Source of the DNA: Bacteriovoracaceae bacterium
Lineage (GTDB): Bacteria > Bdellovibrionota > Bacteriovoracia > Bacteriovoracales > Bacteriovoracaceae
Direction: 5' to 3'
Assembly: GCA_947448495.1 (NCBI GenBank)
Contig: CANFNX010000007.1
Location: 1 to 38,677, forward strand
Length of the DNA stretch: 38,677 nt
Positions 1 to 8,294 of this stretch are shown piece by piece. Under the pieces are notes generated by a model. The model had not been told where the DNA came from, ran no database searches, and saw only the letters and a program-made list of their open reading frames with translations. A program made the translations under genes and the position numbers. The stretch's first letter is position 1. Each line of letters starts with the position of its first letter.

Positions 1-281
1 GCGATTTCTTGAGGAACATCCCCAGATACCGATTCCATCAGGTTGGCCACGTTTTCAGCTTCGGCTGCTGGCTTAAGCTGGAGGACGTTACTCTGATCAA
101 TAGGGCCTTGAGGATTGAGATTATAAAATTGTTTGATGTCATCGATGTAGAGGGGAACACCGGCTGCTTCACATTCTTTCATGCGACGACCGATCGCCGC
201 TTCAATTTCATCCCGTATAGACCAAATGCGGATAGAGATTTTTTTCACTTCAACTGGATGGCCGCTTTTGTTGTAAATCAT
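1..281 (-). CDS. Unknown protein, N-terminal part (gene runs off the left edge)
   Basis: An uninterrupted reading frame runs from an ATG at 281 off the left edge, giving 93 residues. I chose this start because AAGGAG lies just upstream of it; an in-frame ATG at 299 lacks such a site. The protein begins MIYNKSGHPVEVKK, has no signal peptide, and has a charged, helical composition (IRDEIEAAIGRRMKECE) followed by a stretch that looks like a linker. I do not recognise the family. It points away from the peptidase gene at 453, so the 171 bp between them should hold two divergent promoters; I see no clear box there. Function unknown; coding status likely. Confidence 0.7.
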   Translation of the reverse strand, partial: MIYNKSGHPVEVKKISIRIWSIRDEIEAAIGRRMKECEAAGVPLYIDDIKQFYNLNPQGPIDQSNVLQLKPAAEAENVANLMESVSGDVPQEI

Positions 282-452
282 GTGAGCTCCTTGACTCATA
301 TTTTCTCTGATTTTTAAAAAAAAGAAACCTCGGCAATAAAAAACCGACTTCTTTTGTTTGAATAGCTGACTGCGTTAGCCATTTTTACCCCCGAGAGAAA
401 AGGCGCAAGTCCCATTATGATGGTTCTATAAGTTCATATTTTAGGAGAGCTA

Positions 453-2111
453 ATGAAAAAACTGATTGTGCCTGCCGTTTTAAGTCTTGGGGTCGTCGCT
501 GGAGCTCACGCCAGAACTCTTTCCACTGAATTTCCTCATGTGCCTGGTGAAGTTGTGGTGAAAGTAAAAAAAGGTTTTCTTGGTAAGTTCCTTGGCAAAA
601 AAGCTTTTTTAGGTGCTGAGGTTTCTCGCAGTATGAATCTTATTGCTGGTGATTTTGTGGTTTTAAAATCGGAGTCAAAATCAGCTCTCTCACTTGCCTC
701 TCAATTAAATCAATTGCCAGAAGTGGCCTATGCTGAACCAAATTTCATTTATAAGGCTATTGGCCAGAAAACATCTGACCCTCTCTTTGGTAAACTTTGG
801 GGTCTTTCAAATTCAGGAAATAATGAACCAGATAGAAACGGCGGCATGTCTGGGACACCAGGAATTGCTGGTGCTGATATCAGTGCTGAGAAGGCCTGGG
901 GAATCACCAAAGGTTCTAAGAATGTTGTGATCGCTGTGATTGATACAGGGATTGATTACAACCACCAAGATCTAAAAGATAATATTTGGACCAACTCAAA
1001 AGAAATTGCTGGCAACAATAAAGATGATGACGGCAATGGTTATATTGATGATATTCACGGGTGGAATGCCAATGCAAAAAACGGCAACCCTATGGATGGT
1101 AACTCTCACGGTACACATTGTTCTGGGACCATTGCGGCCAAACACGGAAACGGAGTAGGAGTTGCTGGGGTGATGGATGAAGTCTCTCTGATGGCGGTGA
1201 AGTTTCTTTCTGATGAAGGCTCAGGAAACCTTGCTGATGCTGTGACAGCAATTGATTATGCCACCAAAATGAATGTTGATTTGATGAGCAATTCTTGGGG
1301 GGGTGGTGGCTACTCGCAAGCTTTAGAAGATGCGATTAAGGCCGCTAATGCCAAAGGTATCTTGTTTGTTGCTGCTGCCGGAAATGATGGAACTAACAAT
1401 GATTCGGCTCCTCATTATCCATCTAACTACCAAGTCGATAACGTTGTTTCTGTTGCTGCTCACACAGCGCAAGACTCTCTCGCTTCATTTAGCTGTTTTG
1501 GAAAACGCACTGTTCATGTTGCGGCACCTGGACACAATATTCTTTCCTCGACTCCTGGGAACAACTATAAAGTTTTCTCTGGGACATCAATGGCAACTCC
1601 CCACGTTTCAGGTGTTCTAGGTCTCTACCTTTCTCAATTCGGACGTCAAGATGTGAAGGTGGTGAAAGAGCGTTTGATGGCAACAACTGTTCCAGGTGGC
1701 GCCTATAGAAGAACAACGATCGCTGGTGGACGTGTTGATGCTTATAATTTCCTAACTGATACGCGTATTCCTCGTCAGGGACCCGATGAGAATGCTTGGA
1801 GAACAGAAGGTCTTGCTGAAATTTTTGAGACAACTCACCCTTATGCCAATAATGCCAAGATCACCAAGACCTATACGTTCCCTGGTGCGAAGTACGTTAA
1901 GCTTGTGGTTGAAAAGTATGAAACTGAGGCCAACTATGACTTCTTAGTCCTTAAAGACGGGAAAGGTTCTGTGATTGAAAAACTCTCGGGAGCTGGCCAG
2001 AATTATGAAACAGACTATGCTGAGACGGAATCAGTAACAGTTGAATTTACATCAGATTCTTCTGAAGCTCGTTTTGGTGCTGTGATTAAAAACGCCAAAG
2101 TCATTTACTAA
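453..2111 (+). CDS. Secreted subtilisin-like serine peptidase (family S8)
   Basis: A 552-residue exported protease. A Sec signal peptide occupies residues 1-20 (cleavage after AHA). An N-terminal prodomain at about 30-100 ends in VAYAEPN, typical of an I9/fervidolysin-type propeptide. The S8 catalytic domain spans about 140-440. Its triad is visible: Asp164 (AVIDTGID), His219 (SHGTHC) and Ser379 (GTSMATPHVSG), with oxyanion Asn311 (AAAGND). A DDDGNGYIDD stretch at 191-200 resembles the Ca-binding loop seen in many S8 enzymes. The last 90 residues look like a beta-sandwich (CUB/P-like) accessory domain. An AGGAGAG site precedes the ATG. It stands alone and is followed by a strong terminator. 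Likely an extracellular or periplasmic degradative enzyme; the substrate is unknown. Confidence 0.95.
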   Translation: MKKLIVPAVLSLGVVAGAHARTLSTEFPHVPGEVVVKVKKGFLGKFLGKKAFLGAEVSRSMNLIAGDFVVLKSESKSALSLASQLNQLPEVAYAEPNFIYKAIGQKTSDPLFGKLWGLSNSGNNEPDRNGGMSGTPGIAGADISAEKAWGITKGSKNVVIAVIDTGIDYNHQDLKDNIWTNSKEIAGNNKDDDGNGYIDDIHGWNANAKNGNPMDGNSHGTHCSGTIAAKHGNGVGVAGVMDEVSLMAVKFLSDEGSGNLADAVTAIDYATKMNVDLMSNSWGGGGYSQALEDAIKAANAKGILFVAAAGNDGTNNDSAPHYPSNYQVDNVVSVAAHTAQDSLASFSCFGKRTVHVAAPGHNILSSTPGNNYKVFSGTSMATPHVSGVLGLYLSQFGRQDVKVVKERLMATTVPGGAYRRTTIAGGRVDAYNFLTDTRIPRQGPDENAWRTEGLAEIFETTHPYANNAKITKTYTFPGAKYVKLVVEKYETEANYDFLVLKDGKGSVIEKLSGAGQNYETDYAETESVTVEFTSDSSEARFGAVIKNAKVIY

Positions 2112-2125
2112 AAAAGCAAAAAAAA

Positions 2126-2145
2126 GAGCCCCCATTCGGGGGCTC
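2126..2145. terminator. Bidirectional rho-independent terminator between the S8 peptidase and rpmB
   Basis: A perfect 8-bp stem (GAGCCCCC / GGGGGCTC) with a 4-nt loop, flanked by an A-rich run on the left and a T-rich run on the right. It can therefore terminate both convergent genes: the peptidase ending at 2111 and rpmB ending at 2176. Confidence 0.9.
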
Positions 2146-2175
2146 GAAGCTTTTTATTGTGAAAGTTTACTACAA

Positions 2176-2397
2176 TTATTTGTAGTATTTACGTAAAAAT
2201 TTAGAAAGACCCATCTTATCCAAAGTCTTGATTGTAGAAGTTGCAAGTTTCAAACGGATTGTTTGACCAGATTCAGGATCAAAAACTTTTTTAGTTTTAA
2301 GGTTTGGTTGCTTAAAAGTACGTGTCTTGATGTTTGAGTGAGACACTTTATGGTTAGCTTGACGGCTTTTACCAGTAAGATCACATTGACGTGCCAT
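2176..2397 (-). CDS. rpmB: 50S ribosomal protein L28
   Basis: A 73-residue protein beginning MARQCDLTGKSRQANHKVSHS, a clear L28 N-terminus (CDLTGK, then the N-x-VSHS region). The downstream part, with RTFKQPNL and IRLKLATSTIKTLDK, also fits L28. It is a structural protein of the large ribosomal subunit. The open frame extends 24 codons further upstream, but AAGGAA sits just before the ATG at 2397 and the family starts with M-A/S-R, so the shorter form is right. Only one cysteine is seen, so it is probably the zinc-free form. It is monocistronic and convergent with the S8 peptidase. Confidence 0.96.
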   Translation of the reverse strand: MARQCDLTGKSRQANHKVSHSNIKTRTFKQPNLKTKKVFDPESGQTIRLKLATSTIKTLDKMGLSKFLRKYYK

Positions 2398-2558
2398 AAA
2401 AATTCCTTCGAAATAATAGTTCCAAAAATTAAGTTCCAAAACTCTATTTAATTTTAAGCACCTTGGCAAGACTAAAAGTCTAAGAATCTAGTGGACTTAA
2501 GCATGCGTGAGTTTCATACTCTTTTCATTCACATTTTCCTCTTCAAAAGGTGGTCTTC

Positions 2559-4535
2559 ATGTCACTTAAACCCTTGAATATTAAATCAAAACTTTTACCC
2601 GCTCCATCAACTTCACCCCTATATACTGTGACGATAAAAGATGCTGAGCAAAAAGATACAAAACTTGCCAACCCTAAGGCGACTCGCTCCCTTATTGCTC
2701 TGATGGATATGGCGGCGGTGAATGGTGGTGCGGCTTGTCACTGGGGCGGACCTTCGGCGATGACGGAAGCTTGGACGGCCGTTCATGTGATTATGTTTAA
2801 AGAAAAAAACTGGTTTGATCACTATAATTTCGTAAATGATATCGGCCACGCTGAAAATGGGATTTATGCTCTTCGCGCGGTTCTAGGTTATGGTGACCTG
2901 ACACTTGAAACACTTAAAGGTTTTCGTTCGATGAGCTCTAAGCTCACGGGCCACGGTGAATCCCATTTGTACCCAGAAGGTGTGCTGCTTTCAAATGGTC
3001 CTTTAGGCTCAGCTTTCCCTCAGGCCCAGGGTCTCGCGTTTGCTGATAAATTAACCGGCAATTCTCGTGTGACGATCGTTTCCCTCTCTGATGGTGCTTC
3101 AATGGAGGGAGAGGCGAAGGAAGCTTTCTCGGCCGTTCCAGGATTAGCTGCCAAAGGGAAGTTGAACCCGTTTGTGATGCTCCTTTCTGATAACAACACT
3201 AAGCTTGGTGGACGCATTGATAAAGATTCTTTCTCTATGCAAGGAACTTTTGAAGCTTTGAATGCTCAAGGCTGGCATGTCATAAAAGTGGAACAGGCTC
3301 ACGATCTCAAAGTGGTTTATCATAAAGTTGAAGAGGCGATTCGTGTGGCCAAAGCTGATCCAACAAAACCAGTGGTCCTTTGGTTAAAAACGATTAAAGG
3401 ACATGGAGTGAAGGCCACAGCTGAGAGTGCTTCTGGTGGTCATGGTTTTCCTCTGAAAGCTCATGATGAAGGGATTCATGCCTTCTTAAAAGAAATCTGG
3501 GGCGAGGAAGCTGTTCCTGCTGAATTAGAAAATTGGGCCAAAGAACTCACGGTGAAGCCGGAGAAGAAAGCTTCTTCTGGCCCAGTGAAAGATAAGATTC
3601 AGGTCGGTGTGGCCAAGGCCCTTATCAAAGCCGCTAAAGATGGCTACCCCGTTTTTTCTATTTCTTCCGATCTGCAAAGCTCAACTGGTGTGAAGGCGTT
3701 CCACACTGAATGCCCGGATCGCTACCTTGATGTGGGAGTGGCCGAATCGAACATGGTCTCAACTGCCATTGGTCTTTCAAAACTTGGTTATATTCCATTC
3801 GTGGATACGTTTGCTGCCTTTGGTGTGACTAAAGGAAATCTCCCTCTCATTATGGCCTCACTTTCTCAGGCCCCAGTGATGGCGATTTTTTCTCATACGG
3901 GATTTCAAGATGCCGCTGATGGAGCAAGCCATCAGTCCCTGACTTATATGAGCGCACTCGCTAGTATTCCTCATCTCAATATCGTGAATGTCGCTTCGGC
4001 CAAAGAAGCTGAAGAGTATATTTATGCCGCCATTAAAAAGACCGCCCAGGAGCGTGAAGCTGGCAAAGATGGAGAGTCTTATATCTTCTTTGTAGGTCGT
4101 GAGAATTTTGCTCTCGAAGTAAAAGAGAATCTTCATTACGATCTTCATCAACCACAAAAATTATCTGAAGGAAAAAAAGCGGCGATTGTTGTTTCTGGAT
4201 CTCTTGTCGCCCATGCTCAAAAAGCGGCTGAGGCCATTGGGGATGTCGCAGTCATCAATCATAGCTTTGTAAATAACTCAAACTTTGCGCAAATTGCTAA
4301 GTGGATTCAAGAGTCGGGCTCGAAAGTGGTCACAGTGGAAGACCATCAATTAATTGGTGGGATGGGCTCACAGTTGATTCATCAACTCAAACTTCTGGGT
4401 CTTGAATTTAAAGTCGAGAGCTTAGCAGTGAAAGGTGAATTTGGTCAGAGTGCGTATAGTGCCGATGAATTGTATGCTAAGCACCATGTGGATTCTTCTG
4501 CTATTATAAAGTCCGTTCAATCACTTCTTAAATAA
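2559..4535 (+). CDS. tkt: Transketolase
   Basis: A 658-residue transketolase, moving two-carbon ketol units between sugar phosphates in the pentose phosphate pathway; cytoplasmic, thiamine diphosphate and Mg dependent. The N-terminal TPP-binding domain carries SDGASMEGEA with a following SDNN (a variant of the usual GDG...N motif). The middle pyrimidine-binding domain has GVAESNM with the catalytic Glu at about residue 396. The C-terminal domain includes VTVEDH and GGMGS. A GTG nine bases upstream is also in frame, but AAAGG spaced 8 nt from the ATG at 2559 favours this start. It opens an operon with a CsbD-like gene 11 bp downstream and cysK after that. SDG instead of GDG is a small divergence; the rest fits the family. 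Confidence 0.93.
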   Translation: MSLKPLNIKSKLLPAPSTSPLYTVTIKDAEQKDTKLANPKATRSLIALMDMAAVNGGAACHWGGPSAMTEAWTAVHVIMFKEKNWFDHYNFVNDIGHAENGIYALRAVLGYGDLTLETLKGFRSMSSKLTGHGESHLYPEGVLLSNGPLGSAFPQAQGLAFADKLTGNSRVTIVSLSDGASMEGEAKEAFSAVPGLAAKGKLNPFVMLLSDNNTKLGGRIDKDSFSMQGTFEALNAQGWHVIKVEQAHDLKVVYHKVEEAIRVAKADPTKPVVLWLKTIKGHGVKATAESASGGHGFPLKAHDEGIHAFLKEIWGEEAVPAELENWAKELTVKPEKKASSGPVKDKIQVGVAKALIKAAKDGYPVFSISSDLQSSTGVKAFHTECPDRYLDVGVAESNMVSTAIGLSKLGYIPFVDTFAAFGVTKGNLPLIMASLSQAPVMAIFSHTGFQDAADGASHQSLTYMSALASIPHLNIVNVASAKEAEEYIYAAIKKTAQEREAGKDGESYIFFVGRENFALEVKENLHYDLHQPQKLSEGKKAAIVVSGSLVAHAQKAAEAIGDVAVINHSFVNNSNFAQIAKWIQESGSKVVTVEDHQLIGGMGSQLIHQLKLLGLEFKVESLAVKGEFGQSAYSADELYAKHHVDSSAIIKSVQSLLK

Positions 4536-4546
4536 GGAATGGATTT

Positions 4547-4858
4547 ATGATGAATTTGGATAAAGAAGCCCTACTTGGCAAATGGAAAGAAGTTTCGGCC
4601 ATGGCCCAAAAAACTTTCAACGAAAAAATCACAGCGGCCGATCTGGAAAAAGTCAAAGGCAACGTTGATATGATGGTGAGTCTGGTTGAAAGTAAACTGG
4701 GTGTCTCTCGTGAAGATGCTCAGAAGAAAGTTGAAGAGCTTCTTGGCAAAATTAATCAGCATGACCTTAAAGGAAAAGCTGAGGCGACTGCTGGAAAAAT
4801 GATCGAAACGGCCAATGTGCTTTTAGATGTTGTAAAAGATAAAATCAAAAAGAAATAA
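4547..4858 (+). CDS. CsbD-like small stress protein
   Basis: A 103-residue, highly charged protein predicted almost wholly helical. Residues 10-68 match the CsbD pattern: LLGKWKE, then [13 protein letters not shown], then [15 protein letters not shown]. CsbD-family proteins are small general-stress proteins of unknown biochemical role. This one has an extra C-terminal helix (about 70-103) ending in a lysine run. No signal peptide or membrane segment. GGAATGG lies before two adjacent ATGs (4547 and 4550), either of which could be used. It sits 11 bp after tkt and 2 bp before cysK, so it is cotranscribed with metabolic genes. Confidence 0.7.
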   Translation: MMNLDKEALLGKWKEVSAMAQKTFNEKITAADLEKVKGNVDMMVSLVESKLGVSREDAQKKVEELLGKINQHDLKGKAEATAGKMIETANVLLDVVKDKIKKK

Positions 4859-4860
4859 GT

Positions 4861-5778
4861 ATGAAGTTTGATTCTATTCTTGGTGCGATTGGAAATACTC
4901 CCCATGTGAAGCTCAACAAGCTTTTCTCTCATCATCAAGGTGAGATTTGGATAAAGCTTGAAAGGCAAAATCCTGGGGCGAGCATCAAGGATAGAATTGC
5001 GCTGGCGATGATCGAAGAAGCTGAAAAGCGCGGAGATCTTAAAGCAGGCATGACGATTATCGAGCCCACGTCTGGCAACACCGGCATTGGTCTTGCGATG
5101 GTGTGTGCGGTAAAAGGCTACAAACTTATCCTTGTGATGCCTGAATCCATGTCGATTGAAAGACGCAAAATCATGGCCGCTTATGGGGCGAGCTTTGAGC
5201 TCACTCCTCGAGAAAAAGGCATGAAAGGGGCGATCGAGAAGGCCCGTGAATTAGTGGCAGCGACGGCAAGTGCGTGGATGCCGATGCAGTTTGAAAATAA
5301 AGACAACTTAAAGGCCCACGCAGAAACTACTGCACAAGAAATCATTCAAGATTTTCCTCAAGGCTTGGATTACCTTATTACAGGTGTCGGTACTGGTGGA
5401 CACATCACGGCCGTGGGAAAAATTCTTAAAGAAAAATTCGGAACAAAAATAATTGCGGTTGAGCCGGCCGACTCTCCAGTCCTCTCTGGTGGAAATCCCG
5501 GTCCACATCCGATTCAAGGGATTGGGGCAGGATTTGTTCCGGCGATTGTTGATCGCGCTGTGATTGATGAAGTGATCACCGTCACCAAAGATGAAGCTTT
5601 TGAAATGAGTCAGCGTTCGGCGAAAGAAGAGGGGATCTTTATGGGTATCTCTTCAGGTGCGTCTCTTGCCGCTGTTCGAAAGTACCTTGCTCAAACATCT
5701 TCGAATGCAAAAATTTTAACTTTTTGTTACGACACCGGTGAGAGATATCTCTCGATTCCTGGTCTCTTTGAAGCCTAA
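4861..5778 (+). CDS. cysK: Cysteine synthase A (O-acetylserine sulfhydrylase)
   Basis: A 305-residue PLP enzyme of the fold-type II cysteine synthase family. It replaces the acetyl group of O-acetylserine with sulfide to make cysteine in the cytoplasm. The PLP-binding lysine is Lys43 in GASIKDR. PTSGNTG forms the substrate/cofactor loop near residue 70, GVGTGGH binds the PLP phosphate, and SSGAS lies near the C-terminus. Length is normal. The GNTP start and [10 protein letters not shown] segment are typical of CysK. It is the third gene of the tkt operon, 2 bp after the CsbD-like gene. Its stop overlaps the convergent oxygenase gene by 4 bp. CysM is less likely but cannot be excluded by eye. 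Confidence 0.92.
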   Translation: MKFDSILGAIGNTPHVKLNKLFSHHQGEIWIKLERQNPGASIKDRIALAMIEEAEKRGDLKAGMTIIEPTSGNTGIGLAMVCAVKGYKLILVMPESMSIERRKIMAAYGASFELTPREKGMKGAIEKARELVAATASAWMPMQFENKDNLKAHAETTAQEIIQDFPQGLDYLITGVGTGGHITAVGKILKEKFGTKIIAVEPADSPVLSGGNPGPHPIQGIGAGFVPAIVDRAVIDEVITVTKDEAFEMSQRSAKEEGIFMGISSGASLAAVRKYLAQTSSNAKILTFCYDTGERYLSIPGLFEA

Positions 5779-6245
5779 CTACACCAACCAGCAATAATAA
5801 TTCTTCGACCGTGGGTTACTTGATGGATCTTGTGTTCGAATCCATAAATGCCCGTGAGAAAGGTAATGATCCCTCCAAAGCCTGGTGTAGGGATTGGCAA
5901 AAAGTTTTCATCCCCGATTCTTCTCACCCCGAGCCTTCCGCCAGAGATTTCGCTTTCCGTGAGGGAGAGAGAGAAAGCAAAGACCCGTGAGCCATCATCG
6001 TGCCAGATCCCGTCTTCTTCCCATTCATTTTGGGCATCTCGGATACTGATAATAAACTCGATGGATTGAAAATCGTGAAACTGATTGAGGAATTTAAAGA
6101 GTTCTCCCTGAGGCGAGGTGAGGCGCTTGAACTCAGCATCGAGTGCCGGCCAGTTTTCAGCGTGAATAAAGTCCCTCACGATCTCAGGGACTGGGAAGTA
6201 AGTCAGGTGAAAGCCTTGTGAGAAAAGTTCTGGGCGCTTAAGCAT
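5775..6245 (-). CDS. 2-oxoglutarate/Fe(II)-dependent oxygenase, prolyl 4-hydroxylase type
   Basis: A 156-residue protein with the double-stranded beta-helix iron motif in order: WHDDG gives His82 and Asp84, His138 is the distal ligand, and Arg148 in HGRR is placed ten residues later as in P4H-type enzymes to bind 2-oxoglutarate. GGRLGVR and GGIITF fit the connecting strands. Such enzymes hydroxylate proteins or small molecules with O2; the substrate is unknown here. The start ATG overlaps the stop of the upstream radical SAM gene by 8 bp, with GGAAG inside that gene as ribosome site, so the two are translationally coupled. It is the last gene of a three-gene minus-strand operon. N-terminal residues 1-60 match nothing I know. 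Confidence 0.82.
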   Translation of the reverse strand: MLKRPELFSQGFHLTYFPVPEIVRDFIHAENWPALDAEFKRLTSPQGELFKFLNQFHDFQSIEFIISIRDAQNEWEEDGIWHDDGSRVFAFSLSLTESEISGGRLGVRRIGDENFLPIPTPGFGGIITFLTGIYGFEHKIHQVTHGRRIIIAGWCS

Positions 6246-7242
6246 GGTCTTCCATACAGAGATAAATCGCTTCAGCGCCGACTCCCGCTTGTAACGCCAG
6301 CTCCTTGACGGAATTCATGATCCACATCCGCATCGGATGATGATAGCGAACTTTGTTATCAAAGCTTTTGATCATCGGTGTGGAGTGAATAGGAGAGTCA
6401 GGATAATTACGCTCCACTTCGCGGTAGACATCTTTCGTGAATCGAACCACTCCGAGTGAGAGATAGAGAAGTTTTTGAGTCAGCTTCAGATCTTGTAGGG
6501 TTTTTAAAAGCTCAAAGTATTGTTGCTTGAAATCTTCTTGGTAAATAATAGGATCAAAATGGGCCGCGAGGCTGAAGCCTTTTTGGTTGAGCTCATCCAT
6601 AACCTTCATACGAGCAGCTGTAGACGGAGTTTTGAGATCAATGGTTTTGCCCATCTTCTGTGGCGAGAGAGAAAAGCTCACGATGAAGTTTGAAAGAGGC
6701 GCAAGCTTAAGAAGCTCCTTGGTGTTGACGGACTTAGTTCGCAGCTCAATCATGGCCCGAGGATTTCTTTGGCAAAACTCATGATAAAGCTCAAGCTCTC
6801 CCGTCAAGTGAGTCAAAGCAAGAGAATCTGAGAACTCTCCAGCATGAAACCATACGCGACCCTCGGGATGAGCATCCAGGGTCTCTTGCATCTTTTGAAT
6901 AATTTCTTCATGGTTCACAAAAAGAACAATATCCGGAGAGTTGAAGTAACCCTGGAGGTAGCAGTACTGGCACTCATAAATGCAATTGTAGGCATGAATA
7001 AAATAGTAGTGGGGCTCACCCTGAGTGCCATAGGCATCGGGAGCAAGTTTTAAGAGTTGCCCTTTTTTGTGGGCGAGAAATAAATTAAGGGAGTCTCGTT
7101 TATGCAGATAAGGCTTTTTACTTTTTCCCCAGATGTCATCAAAGTTTTTAATCAGGATTGGGGATTGATTCAATTTGCCGAGTATGCTTTGAACTCGAGG
7201 AGACTCGATGAGATCCTCTTCCACATAGATTTTATTCCACAT
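6238..7242 (-). CDS. SPL-family radical SAM protein (spore photoproduct lyase-like)
   Basis: A 334-residue protein with the radical SAM iron-sulfur motif C-x3-C-x2-C at Cys87, Cys91 and Cys94 (NCIYECQYCYLQ). CYLQ and the general layout match the spore photoproduct lyase (SPL) family, which uses SAM to repair a UV thymine dimer in spore DNA. The neighbourhood of the Bacillus SPL hydrogen-donor cysteine (a CTSD-type motif) reads GEFSD here, so that cysteine seems absent; this alignment is by eye. The organism is not an endospore former on this evidence, so the substrate is probably different. I prefer the ATG at 7242 (GGTGAG before it) over the GTG at 7251. It overlaps the upstream nucleosidase gene by 11 bp and the downstream oxygenase by 8 bp. 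Confidence 0.85.
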   Translation of the reverse strand: MWNKIYVEEDLIESPRVQSILGKLNQSPILIKNFDDIWGKSKKPYLHKRDSLNLFLAHKKGQLLKLAPDAYGTQGEPHYYFIHAYNCIYECQYCYLQGYFNSPDIVLFVNHEEIIQKMQETLDAHPEGRVWFHAGEFSDSLALTHLTGELELYHEFCQRNPRAMIELRTKSVNTKELLKLAPLSNFIVSFSLSPQKMGKTIDLKTPSTAARMKVMDELNQKGFSLAAHFDPIIYQEDFKQQYFELLKTLQDLKLTQKLLYLSLGVVRFTKDVYREVERNYPDSPIHSTPMIKSFDNKVRYHHPMRMWIMNSVKELALQAGVGAEAIYLCMEDHA

Positions 7243-8239
7243 GGATCTCACCGTTTCGAAGAGAGAAAAACGGGGCGAGTTTGAGCTCGCTTAGCGCTTT
7301 TAGTTTTTCTTCGAGCTCATTTTGAGTGCTTACCTGAAGATTAATTTTTATTTTGGGATCTTCCCAAGTGGGATCTGTCGTTATCTGAATTCCCTTGGAG
7401 CTAAAGGGCTTTTTCCATTTTTCGAGCCCCTGCTCGAGTTCTTTTTTGAGGGGATCAAGGCGCTCTTCCATTATTTTAATCAGTTTTTGTGCGCGCTCTT
7501 TAGGGAGAAGCTTTAATTCTTGAATTGAGGTCAGAGGAAGTGATTTTAAAATGTCTTCTTTGGGCATGTCTTCGCGCAAGGCGAGCTTTGAGAGCATGCC
7601 TTCAAATTGGTGGCGCATGGTGAAGGTAAAGTAGAATCCTTCAATTTCTAATTCTGGATTCTCGCTGGTCTTGATCTCCAGTTTATGAGTCAGAAACTGA
7701 GCAAGTTTTTGAGCATAGACTTGCGCCTCTTCACGGACGAGCTCGCAGGCCCCCAACGTGCCGGCGACATCGGAGATGAGTTTATAAGAAGTGAACTCTA
7801 CTCCCTGGCCTTTGGCCGCCATGGCCACACCCCATGCCTCTCTATCCACGATCTCGCCCACACCTAAAAGGGGAGCTGCTTTTTCGGGAGACAAAATGCG
7901 CTCAAAGCTTGTGAGGCAGTCGACCCCAGTACTTGAAGAGATAAAAGATTTAAACTGCGGTTTGCCTTCGATCACTAGATAAAGAGAGCGAATTTCATAG
8001 ACCGTGCCGACTTTTAAATCAGTATTTAAGGCCCCTGCGATTCCCAGATTTATGACCTGGTGGAACTTTTTTTGACCTAAGATCGCTGCCGTTTGAGTGG
8101 CCGCCTCAAAGGGGCCTTCACCTGTGATAAGACAAGCCATTTGATCCCCCTCAAAATACTGGGGAGTGACTCTTTTAAGCTCGAAATTTTCGATGACAGC
8201 TTGGGCTTCTCCCAAGTGGGCCATTGTGATAAGATGCAT
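7232..8239 (-). CDS. PNP/MTAN-type nucleosidase fused to a C-terminal domain of unknown function
   Basis: A 335-residue two-part protein. Residues 1-190 are a nucleoside hydrolase/phosphorylase domain of the MTA/SAH nucleosidase superfamily. The catalytic glutamate fits Glu11 (LGEAQAV). GEGPFEAA and INLGIAGAL form the phosphate/ribose side. VDREAWG (Glu134) and LISDVAG (Asp157, the general acid) match the ends of the active site. Residues 205-335 are an extra domain with a charged, probably coiled helix (about 245-285) and a beta-rich end; I do not recognise it. It is first in an operon with a radical SAM enzyme, which suggests it could remove 5'-deoxyadenosine, a known MTAN substrate. Futalosine hydrolase is unlikely because a classical men operon is present. 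The ribosome site is weak. Confidence 0.8.
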   Translation of the reverse strand: MHLITMAHLGEAQAVIENFELKRVTPQYFEGDQMACLITGEGPFEAATQTAAILGQKKFHQVINLGIAGALNTDLKVGTVYEIRSLYLVIEGKPQFKSFISSSTGVDCLTSFERILSPEKAAPLLGVGEIVDREAWGVAMAAKGQGVEFTSYKLISDVAGTLGACELVREEAQVYAQKLAQFLTHKLEIKTSENPELEIEGFYFTFTMRHQFEGMLSKLALREDMPKEDILKSLPLTSIQELKLLPKERAQKLIKIMEERLDPLKKELEQGLEKWKKPFSSKGIQITTDPTWEDPKIKINLQVSTQNELEEKLKALSELKLAPFFSLRNGEIHVE

Positions 8240-8294
8240 CTCTGAAATGTGCTTTCTCAGGTCTTAAATGTCAATTTGAAAGGATTTTTGCCTC

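Noticed and set aside
9-317. Plus-strand open frame over the left edge
   Set aside because: The minus strand has the better frame, with AAGGAG and protein-like composition running off the edge.
282-452. A riboswitch or structured leader before the S8 peptidase
   Set aside because: Only imperfect short pairings; no known motif recognised.
6238-7242. A true spore photoproduct lyase
   Set aside because: The region of the donor cysteine reads GEFSD, and nothing else in the window suggests endospores; kept as an SPL-family protein only.
7232-8239. Futalosine hydrolase (MqnB)
   Set aside because: A classical men operon is present in the same window, so the futalosine route is not needed.
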